From an uncultured Burkholderiaceae bacterium (GTDB lineage Bacteria > Pseudomonadota > Gammaproteobacteria > Burkholderiales > Burkholderiaceae_B), in the NCBI GenBank assembly GCA_934525625.1, contig CAKSZL010000005.1, positions 1 to 64,000 of the forward strand: a stretch of DNA of 64,000 nt, in the 5' to 3' direction. Below, piece after piece: positions 7,749 to 14,827 of the stretch (position 1 is its first letter; the number at the start of each line of letters is the position of its first letter). Under the pieces are notes generated by a model. That model searched no databases. It saw nothing but the letters and a program-made list of their open reading frames with translations, and was not told where the DNA came from. The translations under genes and the position numbers were made by a program.

Positions 7749-8129
7749 TTAATTCTCAGTCCAAGAGGAAACCACATCATCTCTATTGAATGTAATTCTG
7801 TGTTTCCATCGATTTTTACCTATATTTCCATAGCACCAAACTGTTTTATGGCTACCACTTTTTACGTCTCCTGGTCGACCCCAAGAATCCTTAATCATTT
7901 CTGTTGACGCACCCATCCAAATTCTTTTTCTTATGATGTTTCTGACTACTTCTTTATCTTTGTATTTTCGCATAAGAATTCTTTTCCTGATAAATCTGTA
8001 TATCAGCCAACGTAATAATAAGATCACCAGAACCAATACTATAAGCGGCGCATAGTCCGTGCCATCATATGTATTCACTAGCTGAAAAATAAAGAAGAAA
8101 GCTGTTATCCAACTAATAAGCCAAATCAT
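7749..8129 (-). CDS. Small membrane protein with BamE/SmpA-like C-terminal domain
   Basis: A 126-residue protein of unknown function. Two hydrophobic segments (about residues 2-16 and 27-45) are followed by a basic stretch (RKRILMRKYKDKE). The C-terminal about 60 residues (WMGASTEMIKDSWGRPGDV, then VWCYG and ITFNRDDVVSSW) follow the pattern of BamE/SmpA-like modules, which have a short helix with a small-residue turn, LG.P or WG.P, and a hydrophobic strand. It ends just before the H-NS terminator and lies 13 bp after the 175-residue gene, so the two are probably co-transcribed. No function is claimed. Confidence 0.75.
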   Translation of the reverse strand: MIWLISWITAFFFIFQLVNTYDGTDYAPLIVLVLVILLLRWLIYRFIRKRILMRKYKDKEVVRNIIRKRIWMGASTEMIKDSWGRPGDVKSGSHKTVWCYGNIGKNRWKHRITFNRDDVVSSWTEN

Positions 8130-8142
8130 TTTTCATTCCACC

Positions 8143-8670
8143 TTAATAATCAATTTTTCCAGTTTCCCTTGATGGAAGTCCAAGTCTTTTTCGTATGATT
8201 GGATCGTCCCCAAAATATTTACTTGCTTCTTCCATTTTTCTAATTTCATCCTGTGTATAGATCCTCTCCTTAGAACTACGCTGCTCATATACTGGAGGGA
8301 TCGTTTCTCTCAACACGATAACCGGATCAATAATCAAAGCTGGGGATTGTTCTACTGACATTCCTTGATTGATTTCGGCTGTGGATGTTATCTGTTTACT
8401 CGGTTCTGGAGTATCTGATTTGGTTTGATATGTTTCTTCTTCTGTAAATTTAGAAACAGAAGAAGAGGCAGTTGTCTGGCTATGCTTCAAATTAGCGATT
8501 ACACCAAATGCAATAATGGCTGCTGCAATTACAGAGCCAATTCTTTTCCCAAGCATATCAAGAGGACTAGTTACATACCTGTCTCGCCTTGATATCGTAT
8601 ATGGAAATATATACCACGCGCCGATCACAAAAATCAGCCCAAGAATGATGGGAACAGAGTTGTTATTCAT
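8143..8670 (-). CDS. Hypothetical membrane protein
   Basis: A 175-residue protein I do not recognise. Residues about 6-25 and 46-62 are hydrophobic and probably membrane-spanning. The remainder is a Ser/Thr/Glu/Pro-rich, likely flexible region (SSSVSKFTEEETYQTKSDT) ending in a charged tail with DDPIIRKRLGLPSRETG. It is upstream of, and likely in one transcript with, the BamE-like membrane gene. AT-rich codon use matches the element. The pair could form a small envelope complex, but that is inference from adjacency only. Confidence 0.75.
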   Translation of the reverse strand: MNNNSVPIILGLIFVIGAWYIFPYTISRRDRYVTSPLDMLGKRIGSVIAAAIIAFGVIANLKHSQTTASSSVSKFTEEETYQTKSDTPEPSKQITSTAEINQGMSVEQSPALIIDPVIVLRETIPPVYEQRSSKERIYTQDEIRKMEEASKYFGDDPIIRKRLGLPSRETGKIDY

Positions 8671-8935
8671 GGCAGTAAAAACCAGGAAAAGTAACTTACA
8701 ATATGAAATTTTCAGTATTATATCGCTTTATGGCCGAGCACACAACTTGAACTTTTAGATTTTTCCAATTTTATTCGCTATCGCTCATTCCTAAAGAATC
8801 ATTTATTTTTTGGTTGTGATTTTTATTAATTCCGTTCAATGATGCCCTTTCGGGATCAGTTTTGCCTGCACCCTGTTAGGGTAATTATCTGATATACACC
8901 GTCCTGCACCATAGTAGAAAAGTACAACTAAGTAA
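8671..8935. other. Non-coding region downstream of rep; possible replication origin
   Basis: These 265 bp hold no supported gene. The part near rep contains an 8-bp direct repeat CCTGCACC (8865-8872 and 8903-8910) and a small hairpin ACCCT/AGGGT at 8870-8882, followed by TTATCTGAT. ColE2-type replicons have their origin just after rep, so this is the best place to look for oriV. The assignment is inference. A promoter for the minus-strand membrane-protein pair should also lie near 8671-8760. Confidence 0.3.
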
Positions 8936-9919
8936 TTAAGCATATAAACTAAAACTCTGTGCGATTTCGTTCCACTGGTTCTTCACGCTTCTAATAGACA
9001 CATCTGCACGAATAGAAATTGACTGTTGAGTAATTGGTGTTCCTTGTGCTTTTAGCTCTATAGCAGCCTTCAAAATCCTTTCCTTTACTGTTTGGGTTCT
9101 AACCTGATTGGTATAGCCTGATGCTAAAGCCTGCTTGTCCTGTAAAGGCATATCTTCAGGTAGCTGCATAATCCCTTTTCGTCTAAATTCCCTATATCTG
9201 TTTCTCCACGTGTAGCCACTCACAGATGTAGCTGTGGAAAGCACTTCCTTGTGCAGCAATGAGCCTTTATCACATTGGGAAATGAACTGGCTGTTGATTT
9301 CAAAGGCTTGTTCTTCCACTGCTGCTATGAAGCCTGCATGGTTATTTAGGTAGTGTTTGACCGTTGGATAAGCCCAGAAACGAAGATTGTTAAATAGGGT
9401 GTTATTCCTACCCAATGCGTCCCACACAAGGTTCTGACGCTTTCTAATAGGTGTTGTGTCAATGTATTCTTTGAAGTCCTCAAGGTCATATTCAGCATTG
9501 TGGCGTATGGTCTTCCAGAAGCTCGACAACGGGTTCTTTATGAACTTGCCTACATAGGCAGGATCTGCGCCTGGTAGCGACCTGGTAAGGCTACAATCCA
9601 CGTTCTCATAGAACTTCTGTGGTTTCCTTCTCCCACCTTCTGTATAAATCACTGGTGCCCTCAATTGCCATAAATAATGGCAATGGCTGTTCTTTGGATT
9701 TACGACGATGAAGGTTGGTGGTGGTAAGCCGTGCTTTTCCCATAAGAAAGCACTCTCTGGCTTATCTACGTCAATGGCAATGTATTTCTTGTATAGCTGG
9801 TTGTGTTCAATGTAGGGAAAAGATAAGGCTTTATCTTTCTTCCTGTGCTTTGTTCCATTCTCAAAGCTATCTGTGCATCTTACTTTTTCTGGTAGGCTTT
9901 CTATAAACTGCTCAATCAT
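8936..9919 (-). CDS. rep: Replication initiation protein (Replicase family, ColE2-type Rep)
   Basis: A 327-residue Rep. Characteristic landmarks are AIDVDKPESAFLW (residues about 48-60), NPKNSHCHYLWQL (74-86) and SLPGADPAYVGKFIKNPL, in the order seen in ColE2/Replicase-family primase-initiators. The last 50 residues (ILKAAIELKAQGTPITQQ, then SIRADVSIRSVKNQW) look like a helix-turn-helix that would bind the origin. Its presence suggests the excised circle can replicate, which would stabilise the element after transfer or excision. The leader region 9920-10130 contains a promoter and hairpin that could set its level. Confidence 0.88.
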   Translation of the reverse strand: MIEQFIESLPEKVRCTDSFENGTKHRKKDKALSFPYIEHNQLYKKYIAIDVDKPESAFLWEKHGLPPPTFIVVNPKNSHCHYLWQLRAPVIYTEGGRRKPQKFYENVDCSLTRSLPGADPAYVGKFIKNPLSSFWKTIRHNAEYDLEDFKEYIDTTPIRKRQNLVWDALGRNNTLFNNLRFWAYPTVKHYLNNHAGFIAAVEEQAFEINSQFISQCDKGSLLHKEVLSTATSVSGYTWRNRYREFRRKGIMQLPEDMPLQDKQALASGYTNQVRTQTVKERILKAAIELKAQGTPITQQSISIRADVSIRSVKNQWNEIAQSFSLYA

Positions 9920-10301
9920 AAAATCTCCAATTTCTAATTATTTTTATTAGATTGAAGATTTTTGATTTACCAGACTATTGACATTTAGATTAATTTCATT
10001 AATAATAGTATCACTTTCTGGTTAAAGGCTTGCCAATCTTCAACCGTTTTACTAAAAGACTCAATTTTGCGATTGGGTCTTTTTCCATTTCTGCTTTATT
10101 TATAATTGATTTTCAGTAATTGTCAAACTTTATTGACAATTGACTTATTTTCAATAAGATATAATTGTTGTCCTTATTATTATTGTTGCAGTAAAAAGAA
10201 ACCCGGTCTTGTATCGGGTTTTTTTGATAAACGGACAAAATATTGACAATGGTAAATTTTCAAATATTCTATAAGTACAACAACAATAAAGGAAAACCAA
10301 A
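9920..10301. promoter_or_regulatory. Rep leader and divergent pilin promoter region
   Basis: AT-rich, no protein gene. A minus-strand promoter candidate for rep has TTGACA at 10126-10121 and TATAAA at 10104-10099 (16-bp spacer). Directly downstream in that direction is a hairpin at 10054-10084 (AAAAGAC..CAAT/GATTGGGTCTTTT), a possible attenuator. On the plus strand, TTGACA (10133-10138) with TAAGAT (10155-10160) could start a short RNA of about 55 nt ending at the terminator at 10198-10226. The pilin promoter is probably TTGACA (10243-10248) with TATTCT (10265-10270), 16-bp spacer. Confidence 0.5.
10198..10226 (+). terminator. Intrinsic terminator upstream of pilin gene
   Basis: AAACCCG-(9 nt)-CGGGTTTTTTT hairpin with U tract on the plus strand. 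No protein gene ends before it, so it may end a short RNA made from the promoter near 10133-10160, possibly antisense to the rep leader. Confidence 0.7.
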
Positions 10302-11210
10302 ATGAAAATAAAAAATAAGGGATTTACACTGATCGAGCTAATGGTAACGGTTGCCATTATAGGAATACTGGGAGCCGTTGCAGTTCCAGCGTATCAAGAT
10401 TACACCATACGCTCACAAGTCACTGAAGGCTTATCATTAGCTTCTGGTGCTAAAGTTCAAGTGGCTGAATATTATTCTAATCACGGTGAATTTCCTGAAA
10501 GCAATGAGGATCTTGGATTTAATGGCGCTACAGGTAGCTTGATTAGCACAACAGAAATTCACGAGGAAGGTGAGATAAGAACTATTTTTGGTAGTGGTGC
10601 AAATAAGGCAGCACAAGGTAGGTTTTTATCTCTCTTTCCCTGGCCCACTGAAAGTGAGAACTTAAAATGGGATTGTGAAGGCACATTGGAAGAAAAATAT
10701 ATGCCTACAGGGTGCCAACAACAGCAACCACCAACATTAAGTAAAGAGACTCAAAATGTGAGTTGTGGTTCAACTCAAATGGGAGAAATTACACAAGAAA
10801 GAGATGTGATGACTCCCACGCGTGGAACTCCTTCTTATGGTGAATGGGCTAATACATCTAATACCTGCTATACACCATCTCCGACCATAACTAGTGAAGA
10901 AAGAAATAGAACTTGCAACTCTTATTATAACAATTCTTATACATATACAGGTACTGTAATTGAAACACGCACTGTTACGACTCCATATGGTGGCAATCCT
11001 TCATATACTTCATGGTCTGTTAAATCCAATAGTTGTGTTGGTAAATATCAATATAAGTGGATAAGTGTAAATCATGAATATTGTAGTGCTTCTCCTATCA
11101 AAACAAAGACTACAACAACAAATGTTGCACCTACTGATGTTATTAGATGTTATGGTTATAGTAATTATTGGTATGGTTATTGGAAATCTAATGGAGTTAT
11201 TCAATTCTAA
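10302..11210 (+). CDS. Type IV pilin with a unique repeat-bearing C-terminal extension
   Basis: A 302-residue prepilin. The cleavage/methylation site is G7-F8 in [17 protein letters not shown]. Residues 8-138 form a complete PilA-like pilin ending in the usual disulfide region (C125 and C138, KYMPTGC). A further 164 residues follow a QQQQPP linker: two related units, C155-C189 and C205-C245, each C...G.I.(Q/E).R.V.TP.G.PSY..W...SN.C, then a third, looser Tyr/Asn-rich region with C261 and C283. Normal major pilins stop near residue 140. The product could enter the host's type IV pilus and display the extension. No assembly genes are nearby. It has its own promoter and RBS (AAAGGA). Confidence 0.88.
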   Translation: MKIKNKGFTLIELMVTVAIIGILGAVAVPAYQDYTIRSQVTEGLSLASGAKVQVAEYYSNHGEFPESNEDLGFNGATGSLISTTEIHEEGEIRTIFGSGANKAAQGRFLSLFPWPTESENLKWDCEGTLEEKYMPTGCQQQQPPTLSKETQNVSCGSTQMGEITQERDVMTPTRGTPSYGEWANTSNTCYTPSPTITSEERNRTCNSYYNNSYTYTGTVIETRTVTTPYGGNPSYTSWSVKSNSCVGKYQYKWISVNHEYCSASPIKTKTTTTNVAPTDVIRCYGYSNYWYGYWKSNGVIQF

Positions 11211-11289
11211 TTTTCATAAGAAGTTGTTATTATAAATATTCGTAATAATATTCTATTGATTAATTTAAAATTAAAATCCGAATCTAATT

Positions 11290-11318
11290 AGGAAGCCAGC
11301 GATAAGCTGGTTTTCTTA
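11290..11318 (+). terminator. Intrinsic terminator after pilin gene
   Basis: AAGCCAGC-GATAA-GCTGGTTTTC hairpin followed by a T-rich run, 80 bp after the pilin stop and 36 bp before the convergent relaxase gene. Confidence 0.7.
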
Positions 11319-11353
11319 TTTGGTTTGGAACGGGCTTATTAAGGGTTCGGCCC

Positions 11354-12586
11354 TTAATGCAGCTTTGGTGTTGTTGCTTGATAGCTTCTATCTAATCTTA
11401 ATTTATTCTCTGCATTTTCTCTTTCTACTAATGCTTTAGCCATAGCAACAGCTTTTTGTGCTTTGGCTGTTTCTGTTGGTGTTCTGGCGTTTGCTAATTC
11501 TGATAAAGCATCACTTAATCTTTCTTGCGCTGAACTTCTCATTACTGGTGCAGCATTGCTTGCTGGTAGCTTATGATTTGTTGGTTTAGGTTCGATCTGA
11601 ACTTCAATCTTGCTATCAGATCCTTTGTGGTTTGATATGGGTGCAGGTCTATTATCTACCTTCACTATTGGTAATGGTTCATACCCTAAAGGATTATTAC
11701 TCACCTGATAGCGTTTTGAGTTAAAAGAAACACGCTTTGACATTTCTTCATGGTAAGTCTGCAAAGTAGTTTTTCTACGATATGTTTTATTTTTGCTTTT
11801 TTCTTTGAATAGGTCGATGATGTCCTGATAGTCTTTGCCCTCGTTATGAGCATAGATCCCACCTCGAAGCCTCATATTCCTACCATTGTCATTTTTAATG
11901 CTTATATAGTCATCGCCAATCCTGGATAAAGTGTGACCACTGCTTTTTAGGATATCGATTAGTTCTTCTCTGTTCTTTACCTCACCACTTTTAACCATCT
12001 CTCTCATCGCTTTATCAAGCTCGAATTTTGTTTTTAGGTTTTCAAAGCCGTGCTTACCTGATCTGATTGCTTTTCTTTCTGCTCCTGTGTATTTGGTTTT
12101 TAAAATTGTTTTTTCTTCTACTTGTTCAAATCTATATTCTTCATTTTTTAAAGCAACAAAACTATTGGCTAACTTCTCATGACCAGGTGGAAATGGATTG
12201 AAGTGTTTATGCTTACCATCTTCCATTATGGCAACTCGGTTAATCACAAAATGAATTTCTAAATTTCCTTTATCGTAATGCTCTACAAAAAAGGAGTTCA
12301 CTTTTTCTTTCATTTCTGAACCAATGAAAGTATCCTCAAAATCGTCTAATAATTTTTCTTTTTGTTCTGGGGTTAATGTTTCATTGTCCCTAAAAGCAAT
12401 GACACCAGACACGATTTGATGAGCATACTTTTTCGTTAAACCATCGAGGTCTTTTGTGTATTGGGCATCACCTCTTAAAATCTCCGGTTTAACTTCACGC
12501 AAATTACCTTTGTGATCTTTCTTTGAAAGAAAATAATTTACTGCTGACGTTGCACCTCCCTTGGTAGAAAAGATTCTAATTATCAT
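11354..12586 (-). CDS. mobA: Mobilization relaxase MobA (ColE1-like MOB type)
   Basis: A 410-residue relaxase. The N-terminal domain follows the ColE1-like MobA pattern: MIIRIFSTKGGATSAVNYFL, then KKYAHQIVSGVIAF with TPEQKEKLL, then FFVEHYDKGNLEIHFVINRV, where the H-D-K-G...EIHFVIN region corresponds to the HEN-type metal motif. The C-terminal half is basic and low in complexity. MobA nicks oriT, stays covalently attached and pilots the strand through a helper's type IV secretion system. It overlaps mobC by 11 bp and is its operon partner. The catalytic Tyr cannot be assigned by eye. Confidence 0.87.
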   Translation of the reverse strand: MIIRIFSTKGGATSAVNYFLSKKDHKGNLREVKPEILRGDAQYTKDLDGLTKKYAHQIVSGVIAFRDNETLTPEQKEKLLDDFEDTFIGSEMKEKVNSFFVEHYDKGNLEIHFVINRVAIMEDGKHKHFNPFPPGHEKLANSFVALKNEEYRFEQVEEKTILKTKYTGAERKAIRSGKHGFENLKTKFELDKAMREMVKSGEVKNREELIDILKSSGHTLSRIGDDYISIKNDNGRNMRLRGGIYAHNEGKDYQDIIDLFKEKSKNKTYRRKTTLQTYHEEMSKRVSFNSKRYQVSNNPLGYEPLPIVKVDNRPAPISNHKGSDSKIEVQIEPKPTNHKLPASNAAPVMRSSAQERLSDALSELANARTPTETAKAQKAVAMAKALVERENAENKLRLDRSYQATTPKLH

Positions 12587-12890
12587 AGCTATTCCTCAAT
12601 GTTTTTAGAATAGCTTGCTGATTGTTTTTTATCTCTTGAATTTCTTTCAGGATTTGCTCATCGACTTTCCTGTTTGTATTAGATCGTTTTGCTATTTGAT
12701 TAAGATTCGTTCCCTGCTTTTTTAGTTCTGCTGAAATGATATAGTAAAGATTTATATAGGGGTAATCTTTATCAATAGCCATTCTAAAAACATCACTTGC
12801 ATTTAAGCCAAGTTCGTTTTTTAGCTTAGTTAATTTTCTATCTTGTTCCTCTGAAACCCAGAGATGTTTTTTCTTATTATGATTCCTCAT
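12576..12890 (-). CDS. mobC: Relaxosome accessory protein MobC
   Basis: A 104-residue protein with the MobC-family core ISAELKKQGTNLNQIAKRSN (residues about 52-71), an N-terminal ribbon-helix-helix-like part (LWVSEEQDRKLTKLKNELGLNASDVFRMAI) and a C-terminal coiled segment. MobC binds near oriT and helps MobA nick DNA. It is first of the two-gene mob operon and faces the non-coding region 12891-13142, the expected position of oriT. Confidence 0.87.
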   Translation of the reverse strand: MRNHNKKKHLWVSEEQDRKLTKLKNELGLNASDVFRMAIDKDYPYINLYYIISAELKKQGTNLNQIAKRSNTNRKVDEQILKEIQEIKNNQQAILKTLRNSYDN

Positions 12891-13142
12891 TTCTTCCTCT
12901 CTAATTATTATTTTTTAGAAGAAGGTAAGCAAGGTTTTTCAGGGGGTTTGGGGCTCGCCCCATAAGGGTTAAGGGCTTAGCCCTTACAAGCCTCCGTTAT
13001 ACCCCGAAGTGGGTATATAAGGAGTGACCTTGCTTAGATTCTTATTTTAATCATAATTGATAGATTTTGAATGTCAACAAACCTATAAGAGTAACGGGGT
13101 TCTAAAAATAAAAAATTAGAAAAAAGTTGACTTGAAATTTCT
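12891..13142. other. Probable origin of transfer (oriT) region
   Basis: No gene. Several inverted repeats cluster beside the mob operon: GGGGC/GCCCC (12951-12962), AAGGGCT-T-AGCCCTT (12971-12985), and a perfect 7-bp repeat TATACCC-CGAAGT-GGGTATA (12998-13017). The last is followed by AAGGAGTGACCTTGCTTAG, a plausible nick region. The position upstream of mobC is typical for oriT. The nick base cannot be read from sequence alone. Confidence 0.55.
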
Positions 13143-13154
13143 TTGCGCTATGTT
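13127..13154 (+). promoter_or_regulatory. Promoter of the 170-residue gene
   Basis: TTGACT (13127-13132), 16-bp spacer, TATGTT (13149-13154), about 30 bp before an AAAGGAGG ribosome binding site at 13171-13178 and the start codon at 13185. Confidence 0.6.
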
Positions 13155-13184
13155 TGTATTATGCTATTACAAAGGAGGCATAAT

Positions 13185-13697
13185 ATGAGTAATAATAACG
13201 TCAAAAATGTTGATTGGATTAATGAATTAAGAGCAATAGTAAGCAATACAAAAATAGGCAAAAAACATATTCTTGATGAGCACGCTGAATATGTTTTAGC
13301 AATGAAAAAATTAGGTTTATCTTGGTCTTATGTTGCTGAAAGAGTAAACGTAATATTGAACCTAAAAGGCAAACAGTGTATGAATAACAGATCTATTTCC
13401 GCACTAGCCAAAACATGGTTAGAACAGGAGGAGATTGTCAAAAATGCGGATAAGATTGTTGCTGAATTGCAAGGAAATAAACAATCTGATTTAGAAGAAA
13501 ATAAAGTGCATGAAACAGCTTCTGATACATATCAAACTTTTGATGAATTTACTGCTGATGTTATGAAGTCACCTGATCAAAGATTTCACAATAAAGATAG
13601 AATTGCACAAGCGTTTAATTCTTCAAAAGGCAAACCAAAGAAAGAAATGCTTAACGCATTACGTGACATTGTTTTGAAGTCAATGGGAAATGTTTAA
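13185..13697 (+). CDS. Hypothetical protein of the mobilizable element
   Basis: A 170-residue protein I do not recognise. The start at 13185 (MSNNNVKNVDW) is fixed by a strong AAAGGAGG site 6 bp upstream. The N-terminal half (WINELRAIVSNTKIGKKH, MKKLGLSWSYVAERVN) is helical and might be DNA-binding. The C-terminal half is acidic then basic (SPDQRFHNKDRIAQAFNSSKGKPKKE). It is divergent from mobC across oriT, so a role in controlling transfer or replication is possible. A hairpin AAGGGGC-TAGT-GCCCCTT (13730-13747) follows the stop, and 13748-13897 shows no further gene. Confidence 0.75.
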   Translation: MSNNNVKNVDWINELRAIVSNTKIGKKHILDEHAEYVLAMKKLGLSWSYVAERVNVILNLKGKQCMNNRSISALAKTWLEQEEIVKNADKIVAELQGNKQSDLEENKVHETASDTYQTFDEFTADVMKSPDQRFHNKDRIAQAFNSSKGKPKKEMLNALRDIVLKSMGNV

Positions 13698-13897
13698 TCT
13701 CGTCGCTGGTTATCCTTCGGAAGAGTAAAAGGGGCTAGTGCCCCTTACCCTAACGGGTTAACGTTGCTGTGTAAAAATTAGCACACAATAATTTTTAATG
13801 TCGCTCATTCTGTCGCGCTTGTCGTTCTTTGTGTCGTGCAATTTCTTATTTGATTAACGTTGCTGTGGTAGGCTTTTGGTTTTTCCTGCGAGGCAGT

Positions 13898-14191
13898 ATG
13901 ACACTCAACGAATTTTTGGAACACGGCACACACTTCATCAACTTCCCTGCTGAACAGCTTGAAGGGATGTTCAACCGTGAAGCCATTGAAGAACTACCAA
14001 ACATTGAGCTTTACCAGAATGCAGCTTTTATGCTCTCACAACTGCTTGTAGGGAACGTTGGTGATCCGTTGGAAGAGTTGCAGGGTATGGAACGTGCGGA
14101 TCGTGTGCGTGTGCTTACAACGTGGCTGGATGTTCTTGATGAACCTTCCCATACAGAACACGTAGCACGTTTTATGCTGAACTTGGTTTGA
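13898..14191 (+). CDS. Hypothetical small acidic protein
   Basis: A 97-residue acidic, mostly helical protein starting MTLNEFLEHGTHFINF. The start at 13898 is preferred over a longer frame from 13829 because it gives a sensible hydrophilic N-terminus. It contains LLVGNVGDPLEELQGMERADRVRVLTTWLDVLDE. GC content is nearer 50 percent, higher than the mob genes, so it may have joined the element separately. No family was recognised. A small acidic protein could be a DNA mimic or anti-defence factor, but nothing here proves it. Confidence 0.6.
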   Translation: MTLNEFLEHGTHFINFPAEQLEGMFNREAIEELPNIELYQNAAFMLSQLLVGNVGDPLEELQGMERADRVRVLTTWLDVLDEPSHTEHVARFMLNLV

Positions 14192-14213
14192 ACCAAAGAT
14201 GCAGGTGGTGCGC

Positions 14214-14618
14214 CTATAGTTTGTGAATAGGCGTATCTGTGGAGGAGGACTTCAGTTCCTCTTCCAGCAAGATTTTTTCGATGTGTGTATGGAGTTCAAA
14301 ACAGAACTGGTTCTGAACCTGAAAGGCAGTTAACCACTCACGGTTTTTTATTGTGGTTTTTCTTGTCGTGCTGTCTGTTGCTACTGGTTTGACCACTTCA
14401 ACTGCTACATCACCTGTGGCAAGAAATTCTGCAAGGTGGTAGATGGTGACTCCTACCTTTTTCCCCATCTTTTTTATGGGAATCGGGAATCTTCCCTGAC
14501 TTCGTAGGTTTGCTTGAACTGCTGGACTTGTGGCTATGATGGGTGCAATGTCTTCGGGAGTGAGAAAAACCTTTTCCCCAAACCGACTTTTGAGATCTAC
14601 GAGAACGGTTTCTATCAT
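14214..14618 (-). CDS. Putative excisionase / AlpA-PrtN-like DNA-binding protein
   Basis: A 134-residue protein. Residues about 18-70 (FLTPEDIAPIIATSPAVQ, LRSQGRFPIPIKKMGKKVG, HLAEFLATG) match the winged-helix pattern of PrtN/AlpA-type and HTH_17-like proteins, which are common as recombination directionality factors beside tyrosine integrases. The C-terminal 60 residues are element-specific. It sits at the end opposite the integrase, so in the excised circle it would be close to int. It is 8 bp from the 3' end of the tRNA gene. The family call is fairly good; the excisionase role is inferred. Confidence 0.6.
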   Translation of the reverse strand: MIETVLVDLKSRFGEKVFLTPEDIAPIIATSPAVQANLRSQGRFPIPIKKMGKKVGVTIYHLAEFLATGDVAVEVVKPVATDSTTRKTTIKNREWLTAFQVQNQFCFELHTHIEKILLEEELKSSSTDTPIHKL

Positions 14619-14625
14619 AAGAATT

Positions 14626-14702
14626 TGGCCTGCCCAGAGGGATTCGAACCCCCGACTCCAAGCTTAGAAGGCTTGTACTCTATCCAACTGAGTTATGGGC
14701 AG
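14626..14702 (-). tRNA. tRNA-Arg(UCU) carried by the element
   Basis: A complete 77-nt cloverleaf on the minus strand with encoded CCA. Acceptor CTGCCCA (14702-14696) pairs 7/7 with TGGGCAG (14636-14630). The D stem is ACTC/GAGT, the anticodon stem CAAGC/GCTTG with loop CTTCTAA, giving anticodon UCU, and the T stem is GGGGG/CCCTC with one G-U. The sequence differs from the split host tRNA in every stem except the shared loops and most of the T arm, so it is not a duplicate of the host gene. It contains a third copy of the att core (14664-14672). Confidence 0.95.
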
Positions 14703-14709
14703 GTAATTT

Positions 14710-14729
14710 TTGCTCCAATTTTGCTCCAA
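14710..14729 (+). promoter_or_regulatory. Candidate integrase arm-binding sites, right end
   Basis: Two direct repeats TTGCTCCAA at 14710-14718 and 14721-14729, spaced 11 bp as in the pair at 6253-6272. They lie between the element's tRNA and the right core. Region 14703-14827 holds no gene and should also contain the tRNA promoter. Confidence 0.6.
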
Positions 14730-14827
14730 AACAACAGTTATTCACAGTGATTTGGAGTGTATTGCACTTATCTAACCAACTGATTTACAACGATTTTACC
14801 ACCTAAAGAGGTCGTTAGTTACCCCTT

